NCBI GenBank assembly: GCA_009838515.1
Contig: VXRL01000031.1
Span: 36,763-100,762, forward strand
Length of the DNA: 64,000 bases
Source: Terriglobia bacterium
Lineage (GTDB): Bacteria; Acidobacteriota; Terriglobia; Bryobacterales; UBA6623
Direction of reading: 5' to 3'
This document shows positions 52,607-62,613 of this stretch, piece after piece (within the stretch, counting starts at the first letter, position 1; every line of letters begins with the position of its first letter). The position numbers were made by a program, and so were the translations under genes. The notes beneath the pieces are model-generated. The model was not told the origin of the DNA. It ran no database searches and saw only the letters and a list, made by a program, of their open reading frames with translations.

Positions 52607-55380
52607 CTTCGCATTCGGGAATCGGTGCAGAGAGAGAGTCCGCCAGCAGTTCCCGGCGGACGCGTGTCCTAGTCGGAGCAGCGTTCCTCGTCTTGTTGCT
52701 CAATTCGGGCTGGCTGGTTGCCTTTCCGTCGGCTGACATCTTCTACGTCGCCAACGTCTTGCTGCACGTCGTAGTGGGGGTCGCCCTGTCTGCCGGGCTG
52801 TGGTTTTCCGGGATCGAGCTGTTTCGACGAGCTCGTTCCGACCGGCGGGCGATGGTTGCGCTTTCAGCGTGCGCAGCGCTAGGAGCGGTATTGTGCCTCA
52901 TCGGCGCCACGCGCCCGCACCTTCCCGTCGTCGCGATCCACGCGGCGCTCGGTTTCGTCGGCGCTGGACTGCTGGCTTTCGGCATGCGGGACCGGCGGAT
53001 CGCCGCATGCGCCGCCGTGGCCGTCTTGCTGCCCGCCTACTCAGCTGTCAGAGAGCGCTGGTTCCCGAGCGCCGACCAGCGGATCATCAATCCCACGCAG
53101 GCGCCGCTGTCGATGGACTACGAGGGTGGCGGTCGTGAAAGCCCCTTCTTCCCGTCGGCCTCCCAGACGACGACCGGAGGAAAGATACCGTCAGATTTCT
53201 TCCTCGAGTCTGCCGCCTGCGGCGAGTGCCACAAGGATGTGTACGAGCAGTGGCAATCTTCCATGCACCGCTTCTCGTCGTTCAACAACCAGTTCTATCG
53301 CAAGTCGATCGAGTACATGCAGGAAACCGCCGGAGTGGAGGCTTCGAAGTGGTGCGCTGGCTGCCACGACCACGCCATGCTCTTCAATGGCATGTTCGAG
53401 GATCCCGTTCGCGACCAGCTCGACACTCCCGAAGCCCACGCCGGGCTGGCCTGCGTGTCATGCCACTCCATCGTGCACGTGCCGGACACCATGGGCAACG
53501 GCGGATTCGTCATCCAGTATCCGAAGTTGCACGGCTTGGCGGCGAGCGACTTCGGGATCGTCCGTGCGGTCCACAACTATGTGACGAACACGGCGCCGGC
53601 AGCGCATCGGCGCGCGTTCTTGAAGCCGTTCATGCGCGAGGACCGCTCCGAATTCTGTGCCTCGTGCCACAAAGTGCATCTGGATGTGCCGGTGAACAGC
53701 TATCGCTGGGTGCGCGGCTTCAACTCCTATGACAACTGGCAGGCCAGCGGTGTCTCGGGGCAGGGAGCTCGCTCGTTCTATTACCCCGAACAGGCGCAGG
53801 ATTGTGCCGACTGCCACATGCCGCTGGTGCCCTCGAACGATCCCGGCAACAAGAATGGCATGGTGCGCTCGCATCGTTTCGCGGCCGCCAACTCGGCCGT
53901 GCCGTACGTGAACCAGGACCAGCGCCAACTGGACGAGGTCACCAGATTCCTGCAGGACGGCATCGTATCAGTCGACATCTTCGCGCTGTCGCCGGTCGCC
54001 GAGGATTCCGCATCGCCCCAGATGATGCGCTCGTCCGGACAACTCTCGGCCTCGACCAGCTTCGCCGTCGGAGAGGAGGCCGGCGCTCGCCGGGGGCCGG
54101 TCCTGCTGCGCGAGGTGGGCAACCTCGCGGCCCCTCTGGACAGGGTAGTTCCCCGTGTTCGGCCGGGCGAAACGGTCCGGGTCGATGTGGTCGTGCGGAC
54201 TAGGAAGGTGGGTCACTTCTTCCCCAGCGGCACGGTTGATGCATTCGACGTATGGGTCGAGTTCGAGGCCATGGATGCGGCGGGCAAGCGGATATTTTGG
54301 AGCGGCGGCGTGGCCGGAGGCACCGGCCCTGTCGATCCCGGCGCGCACTTTTACCGCGCCTTGCAGGTTGACGCCCACGGCAACCCGATCGACAAGCGCA
54401 ACGCGTTCCACATGCGCGGCCTGCTGTACGCCCGCCTGATTCCGCCCGGGGCAGCCGACGTCGTTCACTACCGCCTGACCGTGCCGGCCGATGCCAGCGG
54501 GCCTCTCACGCTGCGCGCCAAACTGAACTATCGCAAGTTCTCGTACGCCTACACCGCGTTCGCCTATGCAGGCAAGGCCGGCGCGGGCAGCTTCGGAGAG
54601 GGCTTCGACGACCGCCAGTTCACGTACGACCCAGCGGATATCCCGGACAATGTGCCGGGAGCAATCAAGGATCGGATCCCGGTGTTGCCGATCATCGAAA
54701 TGGCGAATGCGGAAACGGTCATCCATGTGGGTGCCCGGAACGGCGAATGGTCGCCAAAGGTCCAGCCCACCGACTGGGAGCGTTGGAACGACTACGGCAT
54801 CGGCTTGTTGCTGCAGGGTGACCTCAAGGGAGCCGAGCATGCTTTCCGCCGCGCCGTAGACGCCGATCCCGAGCATCCGGACGGCTGGCTGAACGTTGCC
54901 CGGTCCATGGTCGAGGAAGGCAGAACGTCGGAGGCCGAGCCGTTTCTTGAAAAAGCGCTCGAGCTTTCCCCGGGCCTGCCGCGGGCTCTGTACTTCCGCG
55001 CCTTGGCACGGCGGGCGGCCGGAGACTACGACGGCGCGCTCGAGGACCTGCATGGTGCTTCGGTCGAGTATCCGCGGGATCGGGTGGTGCTGAACGAGAT
55101 CGCCAACATCCTCTTTCTGCGCCGGGAGTACGCGGCGGCGGTCGATGTGCTGGATCGCGTGGCGGAGATCGATCCAGAGGACCTGCAGATGCACTATACG
55201 AGAATGCGCTGCTACCGTGGCCTGGGCGACTTGGAAGCCGCCGAGCGCGAGGAGGCGCTGTTCTTGCGCTACAAGGCGGACGAATCGGCCCAGACCCGCA
55301 CCGCCGAGTTGCGGCGGGCCAGCCCTGAAGACAACAACGAGCGCCAGGCCATCCATGAACATGTTTCTGCCCACCTCTAA
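52603..55380 (+). CDS. Pentaheme c-type cytochrome with N-terminal membrane domain and C-terminal TPRs
   Basis: 925 residues from a GTG overlapping the previous stop by 4 bases. About five hydrophobic helices (21-150) precede five heme motifs: CGECH (206-210), CAGCH (251-255), CVSCH (284-288), CASCH (352-356) and CADCH (401-405). The cytochrome-like domain resembles multiheme families such as the cytochrome c554/NapC-NrfH type. A beta-rich region (about 480-690) is followed by TPRs (about 720-895; AEHAFRRAVDADPEHPDGWLNVARS is typical, shown split). Likely a periplasmic or surface electron-transfer protein, membrane-anchored. The ordering TM-hemes-TPR is unusual. Confidence 0.85.
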   Translation: MTSHSGIGAERESASSSRRTRVLVGAAFLVLLLNSGWLVAFPSADIFYVANVLLHVVVGVALSAGLWFSGIELFRRARSDRRAMVALSACAALGAVLCLIGATRPHLPVVAIHAALGFVGAGLLAFGMRDRRIAACAAVAVLLPAYSAVRERWFPSADQRIINPTQAPLSMDYEGGGRESPFFPSASQTTTGGKIPSDFFLESAACGECHKDVYEQWQSSMHRFSSFNNQFYRKSIEYMQETAGVEASKWCAGCHDHAMLFNGMFEDPVRDQLDTPEAHAGLACVSCHSIVHVPDTMGNGGFVIQYPKLHGLAASDFGIVRAVHNYVTNTAPAAHRRAFLKPFMREDRSEFCASCHKVHLDVPVNSYRWVRGFNSYDNWQASGVSGQGARSFYYPEQAQDCADCHMPLVPSNDPGNKNGMVRSHRFAAANSAVPYVNQDQRQLDEVTRFLQDGIVSVDIFALSPVAEDSASPQMMRSSGQLSASTSFAVGEEAGARRGPVLLREVGNLAAPLDRVVPRVRPGETVRVDVVVRTRKVGHFFPSGTVDAFDVWVEFEAMDAAGKRIFWSGGVAGGTGPVDPGAHFYRALQVDAHGNPIDKRNAFHMRGLLYARLIPPGAADVVHYRLTVPADASGPLTLRAKLNYRKFSYAYTAFAYAGKAGAGSFGEGFDDRQFTYDPADIPDNVPGAIKDRIPVLPIIEMANAETVIHVGARNGEWSPKVQPTDWERWNDYGIGLLLQGDLKGAEHAFRRAVDADPEHPDGWLNVARSMVEEGRTSEAEPFLEKALELSPGLPRALYFRALARRAAGDYDGALEDLHGASVEYPRDRVVLNEIANILFLRREYAAAVDVLDRVAEIDPEDLQMHYTRMRCYRGLGDLEAAEREEALFLRYKADESAQTRTAELRRASPEDNNERQAIHEHVSAHL

Positions 55381-57073
55381 GCGGATCCTCTCGACTGTGG
55401 CGGTATGCGGCTGGCTGGGCTGCGGCCAGCCGGCGCCACAGCCGGAGCGCTCTACCGGAGGGCCGGCGCAAGCGACGGTTGTCTTCACCGACGTAACGCG
55501 CGAAGCGGGTGTTGACTTCGAGCATCACAACGGCAGGTCGGGCAGGAAGTACCTGCCGGAAACTTTGGGATCCGGGTGCGCCTTCTTTGACTACGACAAC
55601 GATGGCCTGCCGGACATCTTCCTAGTGAATTCCAAGCCTTGGTCGGGCAGCGCCGAGGGTGTTACCTCCAAGCTATATCGCAATGCGGGCGGGGGTAGGT
55701 TTGAGGATGTGACCGAGGCCGCTGGCCTCGCCTCGGCCATGTACGCCCTGGGCGTTGCTGCGGCCGACTACGACAATGACGGATTCAGCGACCTATACGT
55801 CACTGTCCTGGATGGCGACCGACTGTTTCGCAACCAAGGCAACGGCACCTTCCAGGATGTGACGAAGTCGGCGGGCATCGACAATGCTCGCTTCGGCACC
55901 AGCGCCGCATGGTTCGATTACGACCTTGACGGGCACCTGGACCTGCTGGTGGCCAATTACGTGCAGTGGTCTGCCAACGAGGACTTGTGGTGCTCGATGG
56001 ATGGCTCCACCAAGACGTACTGCACGCCCGAGTCGTATGCCGGACAGCCGTCGGTGCTGTACCGGAATCGGGGAGACGGCACGTTCGAAGATGTCAGCGC
56101 CAAGGCGGGCGTGGATGACCCGACTGCCAAGGCGCTAGGTATCGCCATCTTTGACTACGACTCCGATGGCTGGCCCGATGTCTTCCAAGCTAACGACACC
56201 CAGCCAAACAAGCTGTATCGAAACGAGGGCGATGGCACGTTCAGCGAGCACGGGGTCTCGGCCGGTATCGCCTATGCCGAAGACGGCAAGGCCCGTGGCG
56301 CGATGGGTGTTGACGCGGCGGATTACGACCGGAGCGGGCGCTTCCACCTACTAGTCGGCAACTTTGCGAACGAGATGCTGAATCTGTTCCACAACGAGGG
56401 CAACGGCCTGTTCGTGGACGAGGCCCCGACCAGCCAGATCGGTCGCGACAGCCTTCTCTCGCTGACGTTCGGGGCCTTCTTCTTTGACTACGACCTAGAT
56501 GGGCACTTGGACATCTTCTGCGCCAACGGCCATCTTGACGAGGAGATCGAGATCGTCCAGCCTGCCGTGAAATTCGCTCAATCGCCGCAGCTGTTTCGCA
56601 ACGATGGCCGCGGCGGGTTCGATCTGGTCCCGCCCTCGCCCGGCCATGATCTGGCGGAACCTTTGGTCGGGCGCGGAGCGGCATATGCAGACTTCGATCG
56701 CGATGGTGATCTGGACATCTTGATCACCACCAACGACGGTCCGGCCAAGCTGCTGCGCAACGATGGCGGTAACGCCAACAACTATCTGCGAGTCCGGCTG
56801 GTGGGCTCTGAATCCAATAGATCGGGACTGGGGACGCTGCTCACGCTTGCCAGCGCGTCCGGCGAGCAGCAACAGGTCGTGCGGGGCGGGTCGAGCTATT
56901 GCTCCCAGAGCGAGGTCGTCGCTACCTTTGGGCTCGGGGCCGATAGCGCGATCGATTTTCTCGAAGCGCGCTGGCCGAGCGGTCAGGTCGACAGGCTCGA
57001 GGGGCTGGAGCCGAACCGAGAGATTGTCCTGTCCGAGGGCCGGGGCATCCGTGCTGCGAGCGTCGCTAGGTAG
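55355..57073 (+). CDS. CRTAC1-like FG-GAP/ASPIC-UnbV lipoprotein
   Basis: 572 residues from the ATG at 55355, overlapping the cytochrome gene by 26 bases; an ATG at 55361 is also possible. The signal ends in GWLGCGQ, a lipobox. The beta-propeller repeats contain D-x-D-x-D-G calcium motifs: FFDYDNDGLPDIFLVN, DYDNDGFSDLYVT, DYDLDGHLDLLVANY, DYDSDGWPDVF and DFDRDGDLDILIT. The C-terminal ASPIC/UnbV domain has GLGADSAIDFLEARWPSGQVD. It probably works with the two upstream genes at the cell surface. Function unknown. Confidence 0.87.
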   Translation: MNMFLPTSKRILSTVAVCGWLGCGQPAPQPERSTGGPAQATVVFTDVTREAGVDFEHHNGRSGRKYLPETLGSGCAFFDYDNDGLPDIFLVNSKPWSGSAEGVTSKLYRNAGGGRFEDVTEAAGLASAMYALGVAAADYDNDGFSDLYVTVLDGDRLFRNQGNGTFQDVTKSAGIDNARFGTSAAWFDYDLDGHLDLLVANYVQWSANEDLWCSMDGSTKTYCTPESYAGQPSVLYRNRGDGTFEDVSAKAGVDDPTAKALGIAIFDYDSDGWPDVFQANDTQPNKLYRNEGDGTFSEHGVSAGIAYAEDGKARGAMGVDAADYDRSGRFHLLVGNFANEMLNLFHNEGNGLFVDEAPTSQIGRDSLLSLTFGAFFFDYDLDGHLDIFCANGHLDEEIEIVQPAVKFAQSPQLFRNDGRGGFDLVPPSPGHDLAEPLVGRGAAYADFDRDGDLDILITTNDGPAKLLRNDGGNANNYLRVRLVGSESNRSGLGTLLTLASASGEQQQVVRGGSSYCSQSEVVATFGLGADSAIDFLEARWPSGQVDRLEGLEPNREIVLSEGRGIRAASVAR

Positions 57074-57257
57074 CTGGGCATCCGTTTGGGTCGTCCACTC
57101 GCCAAGGAGTGGGGACTATCGAGGCGATCTTGGCATAGGTGTACATGTAGCCCTACCGCGCGAGGGTGGTTACGGTAACCGCCCAGCGCGTGCGGTCCGT
57201 TCCGTGACGCCCATTGTCCCGCCGTCCCAATCTCTCCAAACAGAGAAGCAATAGCTG

Positions 57258-58217
57258 CTACTGCTTCAATTGAATTCGCATCTTGTCTGGAGTCTTCTCG
57301 CAATGTCGAAGTAGTCGTTCCACGTCGGCCAAGATCCGCCTTGCAGACGCATGCAAGTCAAGGTAGAAGGGAGTACCTTTGACCAGTAGCTTTTTCGTAA
57401 ACGCTTTGCCCATCGGATGAGAAGGTTCACTTGCAATGATGTGCCGACTCCCCGCTTGGTCCTTCAGTGGCGTATTGCCTCGGTGCAGTAAGCCCTCGTC
57501 GAATAGCCCACGAGCCAACAGTGGCAAGATCTGGTTCCAATGCTGTATTGGATGCTGTGTGCCATCTCCGATAAGCAGGGATTGGGGCTTGTTGCCCGTC
57601 GCTTTCTTGCGGCACTCACTGATGGACAGCCAAGTGTTGGAAGGTTCGAGTGTCTTGTCAATCGGTGTTTGCGGAACGGTGGGTGAAGCTTCTGTGACAT
57701 TCAAGACGGGAGTCCCTGCTTTGACCGGGATTCCATCTTGGAGGTTGAGGTTCCACAATACCAGCAATTTTAGAGCTGAGGAATGGAGTGATTCCGAATC
57801 GATAGACACATTCAACATGCGCTTTTTTTCAATTGGCACAGGGGCGAACACGTCGTAGAGTTGCCACCGGTCTCCGTCCGTCAGACCTGCGTATTTGATC
57901 CCACTCAAGTTTGCGTAGTTGATCAGTTGATTCAGGTGCTCATCAAGATCCTCGCCAAGTCGCTTGGCCTCCATAATGGCGACAGGATTGCCGCCAGTGT
58001 CTTTCAATGCATAGTCAACGCGTTTGCCTTTCTTGTCTTCAACCCCATATTCTGGTGCCACTCGGCTTGGATCGCTAGAGTCCCACCCGAGCGCTTTAAG
58101 GAGGGGATCAATGAGAGCCATCCGAGTTCTGGTCTCGTTTTCGCTAATGAACTGACGGTGGTTGCGGATGGTGCTCCGCCGTGACTCGATTACAGCAGTT
58201 AGGTCTTCTAGTAGCAA
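57258..58217 (-). CDS. Orphan HsdR N-terminal-type nuclease domain protein
   Basis: 319 residues. The N-terminal part resembles the type I restriction HsdR_N fold: ALGWDSSDPSRVAPEYGVED, then VDYAL (Asp68), AIMEAKRLGEDL (Glu83 and Lys85), the D...E-x-K nuclease signature, and YANLSGIKYAGLTDGDRWQLY. There is no helicase motor, specificity or methylase gene nearby, so it is not a complete type I system. The C-terminal region (about 190-319) is unassigned. A single-protein nuclease or defence factor is possible. GC is lower than in the neighbours, suggesting transfer. Confidence 0.78.
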   Translation of the reverse strand: MLLEDLTAVIESRRSTIRNHRQFISENETRTRMALIDPLLKALGWDSSDPSRVAPEYGVEDKKGKRVDYALKDTGGNPVAIMEAKRLGEDLDEHLNQLINYANLSGIKYAGLTDGDRWQLYDVFAPVPIEKKRMLNVSIDSESLHSSALKLLVLWNLNLQDGIPVKAGTPVLNVTEASPTVPQTPIDKTLEPSNTWLSISECRKKATGNKPQSLLIGDGTQHPIQHWNQILPLLARGLFDEGLLHRGNTPLKDQAGSRHIIASEPSHPMGKAFTKKLLVKGTPFYLDLHASARRILADVERLLRHCEKTPDKMRIQLKQ

Positions 58218-58576
58218 ATCAAACCTCTTGCCTGATTTTGGATTGATTCACACATGATGTCAATCCGCCACGAAGACGCTAAGGCGCAAAGAGTACTCAC
58301 CCGGGAATGCGCCGAGGACGGCTTGGTGCGCTCGCTGGCGAAGCTCCAAGCCCTGACTGTCGACGAGCGCAGCCTGCGCCGATGGCGGATTGGAAGAGTT
58401 ACGAGACTCTGGACATCTCCAATGCCCCCACAGGCTGCGTCAACGGTCCTTGCCTCGCAGTTGCCGTCGGATTGTCGGCATGAACCGGTGGGAGAGCTTC
58501 CCGCGGATGGATCGCTCCGAAAAGGATTTCACAATTTCCCATTTTGGGCAGCCCACTGGCGCCAAGCACGCAAACT
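58218..58576. other. Gap with a CCACGAAGACGC-type motif
   Basis: About 360 bases between the nuclease and the acyl-CoA dehydrogenase genes. CGCCACGAAGACGCTAAGG begins at 58267; such degenerate CCACGAAG-GCGCAAAG strings recur in intergenic DNA of many genomes. A rightward frame is open here but its translation is not protein-like. Confidence 0.4.
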
Positions 58577-59779
58577 TCAGTCGTACTTGCGCAACTCCAG
58601 CTTTGCCACGGCTTCGCGATGGACTTCGTCCGGGCCATCGGCGAGCCGCAAGGTGCGCTGGCTCGCCCATGCGCTGGCGAGGAAAGTGTCCTGGCATACG
58701 CCTAGCGCACCGTGAGCCTGGATCGCGCGGTCCAGCACGCGCAACGCTACGTTCGGCGCGATCACCTTGATCTGCGCGATCTCTTGGCGCGCGACCTTGT
58801 TGCCCACAGTGTCCATCATGTAGGCGGCCTTGAACACGAGCAGCCGCAGTTGCTCGATCTCCATCCGCGAATCGGCGATCTCCTTGCGCAGCGCGCCGTG
58901 CTCGGCCAGCGTCTTGCCGAAAGCCACCCTCTGCTTTGCGCGGCGGCACATGGCTTCCAGCGCTCGCTCGGCGATGCCGATGGAGCGCATGCAGTGGTGG
59001 ATGCGACCCGGCCCCAGCCGACCCTGCGCGATCTCAAATCCCCGGCCCTCTCCCAAGAGCATGTTCGACGCGGGAACGCGCACGTTGTCGAAGTGGATCT
59101 CGGCGTGGCCGTGCGGCGCATGGTCATAGCCGAACACGTGCAAGACGCGCTTGATATTCACTCCCGGCGCATCCAGGGGCACTAGGATCATGGCCTGCTG
59201 CTTGTGCTTGGGCGCGCTGGGGTCCGTCTTGCCCATGAAGACCGAGAGCTTGCAACGCTTTTCGCCGGCGCCAGACGACCACCACTTGTGGCCGTTGACT
59301 ATGTACTCGTCGCCATCGCGACGGATCGTGGAGCGGATGTTGGTGGCGTCGCTCGAGGCCACGTCCGGCTCCGTCATGGAGAAGCAGGAGCGGATCTCGC
59401 CGGCCAGCAGGGGCTTCAGCCAGCGCTCCCTCTGCTCGTCGGTGCCGTAGCGCACCAGAACTTCCATGTTGCCGGTGTCCGGGGCCGAGCAGTTGAAGAC
59501 CTCCGGTGCCATCGGGGAGCGGCCCATGATTTCGCACAGCGGGGCGTACTCGAGATTGGTCAGGCCGGCGCCGTACCGGCTGTCGGGCAGGAACAGGTTC
59601 CAAAGGCCTGTGGCGCGCGCCTTGGGCTTGAGTTCCTCAAGGATCTGCGGTGGCGCCCAGCGATCCCCTTCGGAGATTTGCTGGCGGAACAGAGCTTCGT
59701 TGGGATAGATGTGCTCGTCCATGAAGGCGAGCAAGCGCTGGCGATAATCTTGGACTTTTGGACTGAAATCGAAGTTCAT
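58577..59779 (-). CDS. Acyl-CoA dehydrogenase family protein (ACAD10/11-like)
   Basis: 400 residues from the ATG at 59779 ([16 protein letters not shown]); an upstream in-frame ATG at 59815 adds 12 residues. Family signatures: [38 protein letters not shown] broken at FAD contacts, [35 protein letters not shown] and [16 protein letters not shown]. It oxidises acyl-CoA to the enoyl form using FAD and ETF in the cytoplasm. The WWSSGAG motif and length are typical of the ACAD10/11 group, which can act on longer or 4-hydroxy acyl chains; substrate unproven. Confidence 0.9.
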   Translation of the reverse strand: MNFDFSPKVQDYRQRLLAFMDEHIYPNEALFRQQISEGDRWAPPQILEELKPKARATGLWNLFLPDSRYGAGLTNLEYAPLCEIMGRSPMAPEVFNCSAPDTGNMEVLVRYGTDEQRERWLKPLLAGEIRSCFSMTEPDVASSDATNIRSTIRRDGDEYIVNGHKWWSSGAGEKRCKLSVFMGKTDPSAPKHKQQAMILVPLDAPGVNIKRVLHVFGYDHAPHGHAEIHFDNVRVPASNMLLGEGRGFEIAQGRLGPGRIHHCMRSIGIAERALEAMCRRAKQRVAFGKTLAEHGALRKEIADSRMEIEQLRLLVFKAAYMMDTVGNKVARQEIAQIKVIAPNVALRVLDRAIQAHGALGVCQDTFLASAWASQRTLRLADGPDEVHREAVAKLELRKYD

Positions 59780-59840
59780 GAGGCGACGCCTTGCGGCGTC
59801 TGCCATTGTACCCACCGTGATTTCCCGGTTCCGCCGGACG

Positions 59841-60218
59841 TCAGCCGAACTTTCGTCTCTCGGCCGCCCGCACCTCTTTCTCGTTCATGCCAATGTGGTG
59901 GGCGAGCTCGTGCCACAAGGTCTCGTAGATCGCCTGCCGGATGTCGCTGCCAGAGCAACGTTCCAAGGGGCCTTGGAACAAGGTGATCCGGTCCGGCAAC
60001 GCCATCTGGTAATACCAGCCGCGCCGCTTGATGGGCACGCCCTCATATAGTCCCAGCAGCGTGTCCCCGCGAGGCACCCTGGCCTTGGCGAGCTGCTCCT
60101 GGCTGGGCTCGTCTTCGACGGCGATGATCAGATTGGAGAACTCCCTCCGGATGGACTCGGGAATGCTCTCCCAAGCGTCATCCACCCACTGTTCAAAGCG
60201 TGTTCTCGAATACCTCAT
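59841..60218 (-). CDS. Small zinc metallopeptidase (DUF1025/minimal-zincin type)
   Basis: 125 residues. The zincin motif HELAHH lies near the C-terminus ([22 protein letters not shown]), with the usual start [20 protein letters not shown] and a [11 protein letters not shown] stretch. This matches the metallopeptidase family of about 110-130 residues found in many bacteria. It has no signal peptide. Peptidase activity is known for few members. Stands between the dehydrogenase and PmoA-like genes on the same strand. Confidence 0.85.
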   Translation of the reverse strand: MRYSRTRFEQWVDDAWESIPESIRREFSNLIIAVEDEPSQEQLAKARVPRGDTLLGLYEGVPIKRRGWYYQMALPDRITLFQGPLERCSGSDIRQAIYETLWHELAHHIGMNEKEVRAAERRKFG

Positions 60219-60250
60219 GCAGCTGGTGACGGGTTTAGCTGTATGGCGAC

Positions 60251-61222
60251 CTATTTCGACTCGGCCCAGCCTCGAAACAGGCGGTTGATCTTCTCGCCGC
60301 CGCCCAATCCTTGGTGGATGACGACGCGGTAGCGGAAGCGGAGCGTTTCGCCCCTGGCGAGAGTGATGCTGCCGTCCCGGCTGGCGTCAGCGTGGAAGTC
60401 GTGCTCTCCGAACACGTTGGCGGCGAACAGCCCGTATCCGCGCACGTGCCAGTAGGTCGGATGCTTGGGGTTCGCCGGATGGTCGAAGATGGCGATCCCC
60501 TTGGGCTTGCCCTCAATGCTGCCGGCATAGTCCACCCAGGGCGAGCGCTTGCCCCACGTGTTGGCCTCCGTCTCGGCGCCGTGCGCGTTCGTGATCGTGC
60601 CCGTGCGGGGCACGCCCTTGGCCCGGAAGTGCTGCTCTTCGAGCTCGGTAGCCATCCGTACGGCGAACGTGCCCTCCTTGGTGTCCCCGAACTTCACCGT
60701 TTCGCTCTGTGCGCTGAGCACGATGTCGAAGTCCACGGCATTGTTCCCGTCGACTCGATGGAACTTCATCGTTCGTTGTTCGGACACGAGCGCTGTCCCG
60801 GTGAGATCGTTCCAGCTGAAAGTGAAGGTAATCGTGCCGCTGTGTGCGCCGGCCTTCAGCGTATCGATTGACACCAGGCTGATGATGCCCTTCTTGCCCC
60901 GGCGGCGCTGCTCGGGCTCGTTGGCCCAGAAATCGACGCCGTTGACGTCTCCGTGGCTGAACCACGCGCCGCGGTGATGGCGGTGGTCGGTCTGCTCTCC
61001 CGCTAGCTGCTCCATCGGGTAGCTGCGCGTTACGATCGTGCCGTCGGCGGATCGCAGCGGGTGCAGGTACGGTTTGGTTGCCTCCGGCCCGAAGTAGAAG
61101 GACGTGAACGGCCGTCCACCGATCTTCACTTCAATGCGGTTTCCGTCCCGCGCCAGAGAGACGGTCTCCGCCGACAGGGTAGGGAAACACAGCAGTGGCA
61201 CGAGCAACAGCGCGCGTTTCAT
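60251..61222 (-). CDS. PmoA family protein (DUF6807), exported
   Basis: 323 residues from the ATG at 61222, giving a signal peptide (MKRALLLVPLLCFPTLSA); an ATG at 61240 adds 6 residues. Signatures: FTSFYFGPEATKPYLHPLRSADG, HRHHRGAWFSHGDVNGVDFW, KGIAIFDHPANPKHPTYWHVRGYGLFAANVFGEHDF. The HRHHRG cluster is the hallmark of these methane-oxygenase-named proteins, which are not pmoA monooxygenase subunits. They are often found in polysaccharide or sulfatase loci of Bacteroidetes, Planctomycetes and Acidobacteria. Biochemistry unknown. Confidence 0.86.
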   Translation of the reverse strand: MKRALLLVPLLCFPTLSAETVSLARDGNRIEVKIGGRPFTSFYFGPEATKPYLHPLRSADGTIVTRSYPMEQLAGEQTDHRHHRGAWFSHGDVNGVDFWANEPEQRRRGKKGIISLVSIDTLKAGAHSGTITFTFSWNDLTGTALVSEQRTMKFHRVDGNNAVDFDIVLSAQSETVKFGDTKEGTFAVRMATELEEQHFRAKGVPRTGTITNAHGAETEANTWGKRSPWVDYAGSIEGKPKGIAIFDHPANPKHPTYWHVRGYGLFAANVFGEHDFHADASRDGSITLARGETLRFRYRVVIHQGLGGGEKINRLFRGWAESK

Positions 61223-61332
61223 GACTCCATTGTGGAACACCGACTGCGCAGATGGTCGGAGATCCCCGAGGCTTGGTCATCCGGACCTGCGACAGGTCGT
61301 CCGGTTCGGCAGCACGCGCAACGGACTCCTAG

Positions 61333-62613
61333 TTAGTCCGCGAGGGCTTGGTAGACCAGCGCCCGGAGCTTGGCGTGTTCGTCGAGCCCGCCGGCCGGTA
61401 TCAGCTGGGTCAAGTAGACCACCACGAGTCCTTCCTGCGGATCGACCCAATAAGTCGAGTGGTAGGCGCCGCCCCAGCCGAACTCACCCACGCTGCCCAG
61501 CTGTCCGCGCGCGCCGAGATCCGTGACAACCGAGAATCCTAGTCCGAAGCCCTGGCCCGCGCGGAACGGGATCCCGTTCAAGTGGTCGACGGTCATGAGC
61601 TCTACGCTCTTGCGGCTCAGCACGCGCCTTCCGTCCAAGCAGCCGCCGTTCAGCAGCATCTGCAGGAAGCGGCCGTAGTCCTCGGCAGTGGACAGCAAGC
61701 CCGCGCCGCCGGAGAGACTGACGCGCGGGCCCTTGACGTAGTGACCCTGCCCTATTCCGAGTCCTGGCTCCGGCGCCCGCTTCAGGCCACTGTCGGTCGC
61801 GGAGTAGACCGTTGCCAGCCGGCCCACCTTGTTCGGCGGGAGGTAGAAGTGCGTGTCTTCCATGCCCAACGGTTCGAGGATCGCCTCGCGCAAGAAAGCG
61901 TCGAGGGACTGCCCGCTGACGCGCTCGATTACTGCGCCCAATATGTCGGTGTTGTAGCCGTATACGAAACGCTCGCCGGGGTGCGCGGCGAACGGCAGCG
62001 ACGCCATCCGAGAGACCGTGTCGCGTACGGTCTCGTCTCGGTGGGCGAAATACCAACCTTGGATATCGGCCTTGGCCCAGCGATCCTCGGCTATGCCGGT
62101 GCCATAGTCGATGCCCGCCGTATGGGTGAGCAAATCGCGCAGCGTGATCGGGCGGCGGCTTGGTTCGACCTCGTAGCCGCCGTCATCCTGCTTGACGGCC
62201 ACAGTCGTTGCCTCGAATTCGGGCAGGTATTCGGACAGGTCGTCACTGATGAGCAGCTTGCCTCGTTCTTGCAGGACCATTATCGCCACGCTGACCAGTG
62301 CCTTAGTCTGGGACGCGATGCGGAAAATGGTGTCTTGCTGCATCCGCTCGCGCGACTCCATGTCGCGCATCCCGAGGGCTTCGTGATAGACAACGCGGCC
62401 CTGTCGGGCAACCAGGGCGACGGCCCCGGCCAACTGCCCATCATCCACATAGTGCTGCAGGGTGGCAGTGAGGCGTTCGAGACGCTCGGAAGAGACCGCT
62501 ACGCTCTCGGGAACCGTCGGCGGGAGGACTTGTGCGAGGCCCGCTTGGATTCCGCCGAGGGCCGCGACCAAGCAAAGCGAGAGAACAGCGCGGCACAAAC
62601 TGAGACTGAGCAT
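61333..62613 (-). CDS. Serine hydrolase / beta-lactamase-related protein (class C fold, EstB-like)
   Basis: 426 residues with a signal peptide (CLVAALGGIQAGLAQ). The SxxK motif is S101-Q-T-K104 in IASQTKALVSVAIM, the YGYN motif is at 218-221 with the following TDILGAVIE, and a C-terminal GEFGWGGAYHSTYW holds the H/KxG-type box. These are penicillin-binding-protein-like esterases, peptidases or beta-lactamases acting in the periplasm. Absence of peptidoglycan genes nearby gives no hint of substrate; an esterase of EstB type is most likely. Confidence 0.88.
   Translation of the reverse strand: MLSLSLCRAVLSLCLVAALGGIQAGLAQVLPPTVPESVAVSSERLERLTATLQHYVDDGQLAGAVALVARQGRVVYHEALGMRDMESRERMQQDTIFRIASQTKALVSVAIMVLQERGKLLISDDLSEYLPEFEATTVAVKQDDGGYEVEPSRRPITLRDLLTHTAGIDYGTGIAEDRWAKADIQGWYFAHRDETVRDTVSRMASLPFAAHPGERFVYGYNTDILGAVIERVSGQSLDAFLREAILEPLGMEDTHFYLPPNKVGRLATVYSATDSGLKRAPEPGLGIGQGHYVKGPRVSLSGGAGLLSTAEDYGRFLQMLLNGGCLDGRRVLSRKSVELMTVDHLNGIPFRAGQGFGLGFSVVTDLGARGQLGSVGEFGWGGAYHSTYWVDPQEGLVVVYLTQLIPAGGLDEHAKLRALVYQALAD

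Noticed and set aside
57167..57179. GGTTACGGTAACC palindrome between convergent genes
   Set aside because: Short and isolated, with no promoter nearby; too weak to annotate as an operator or terminator.
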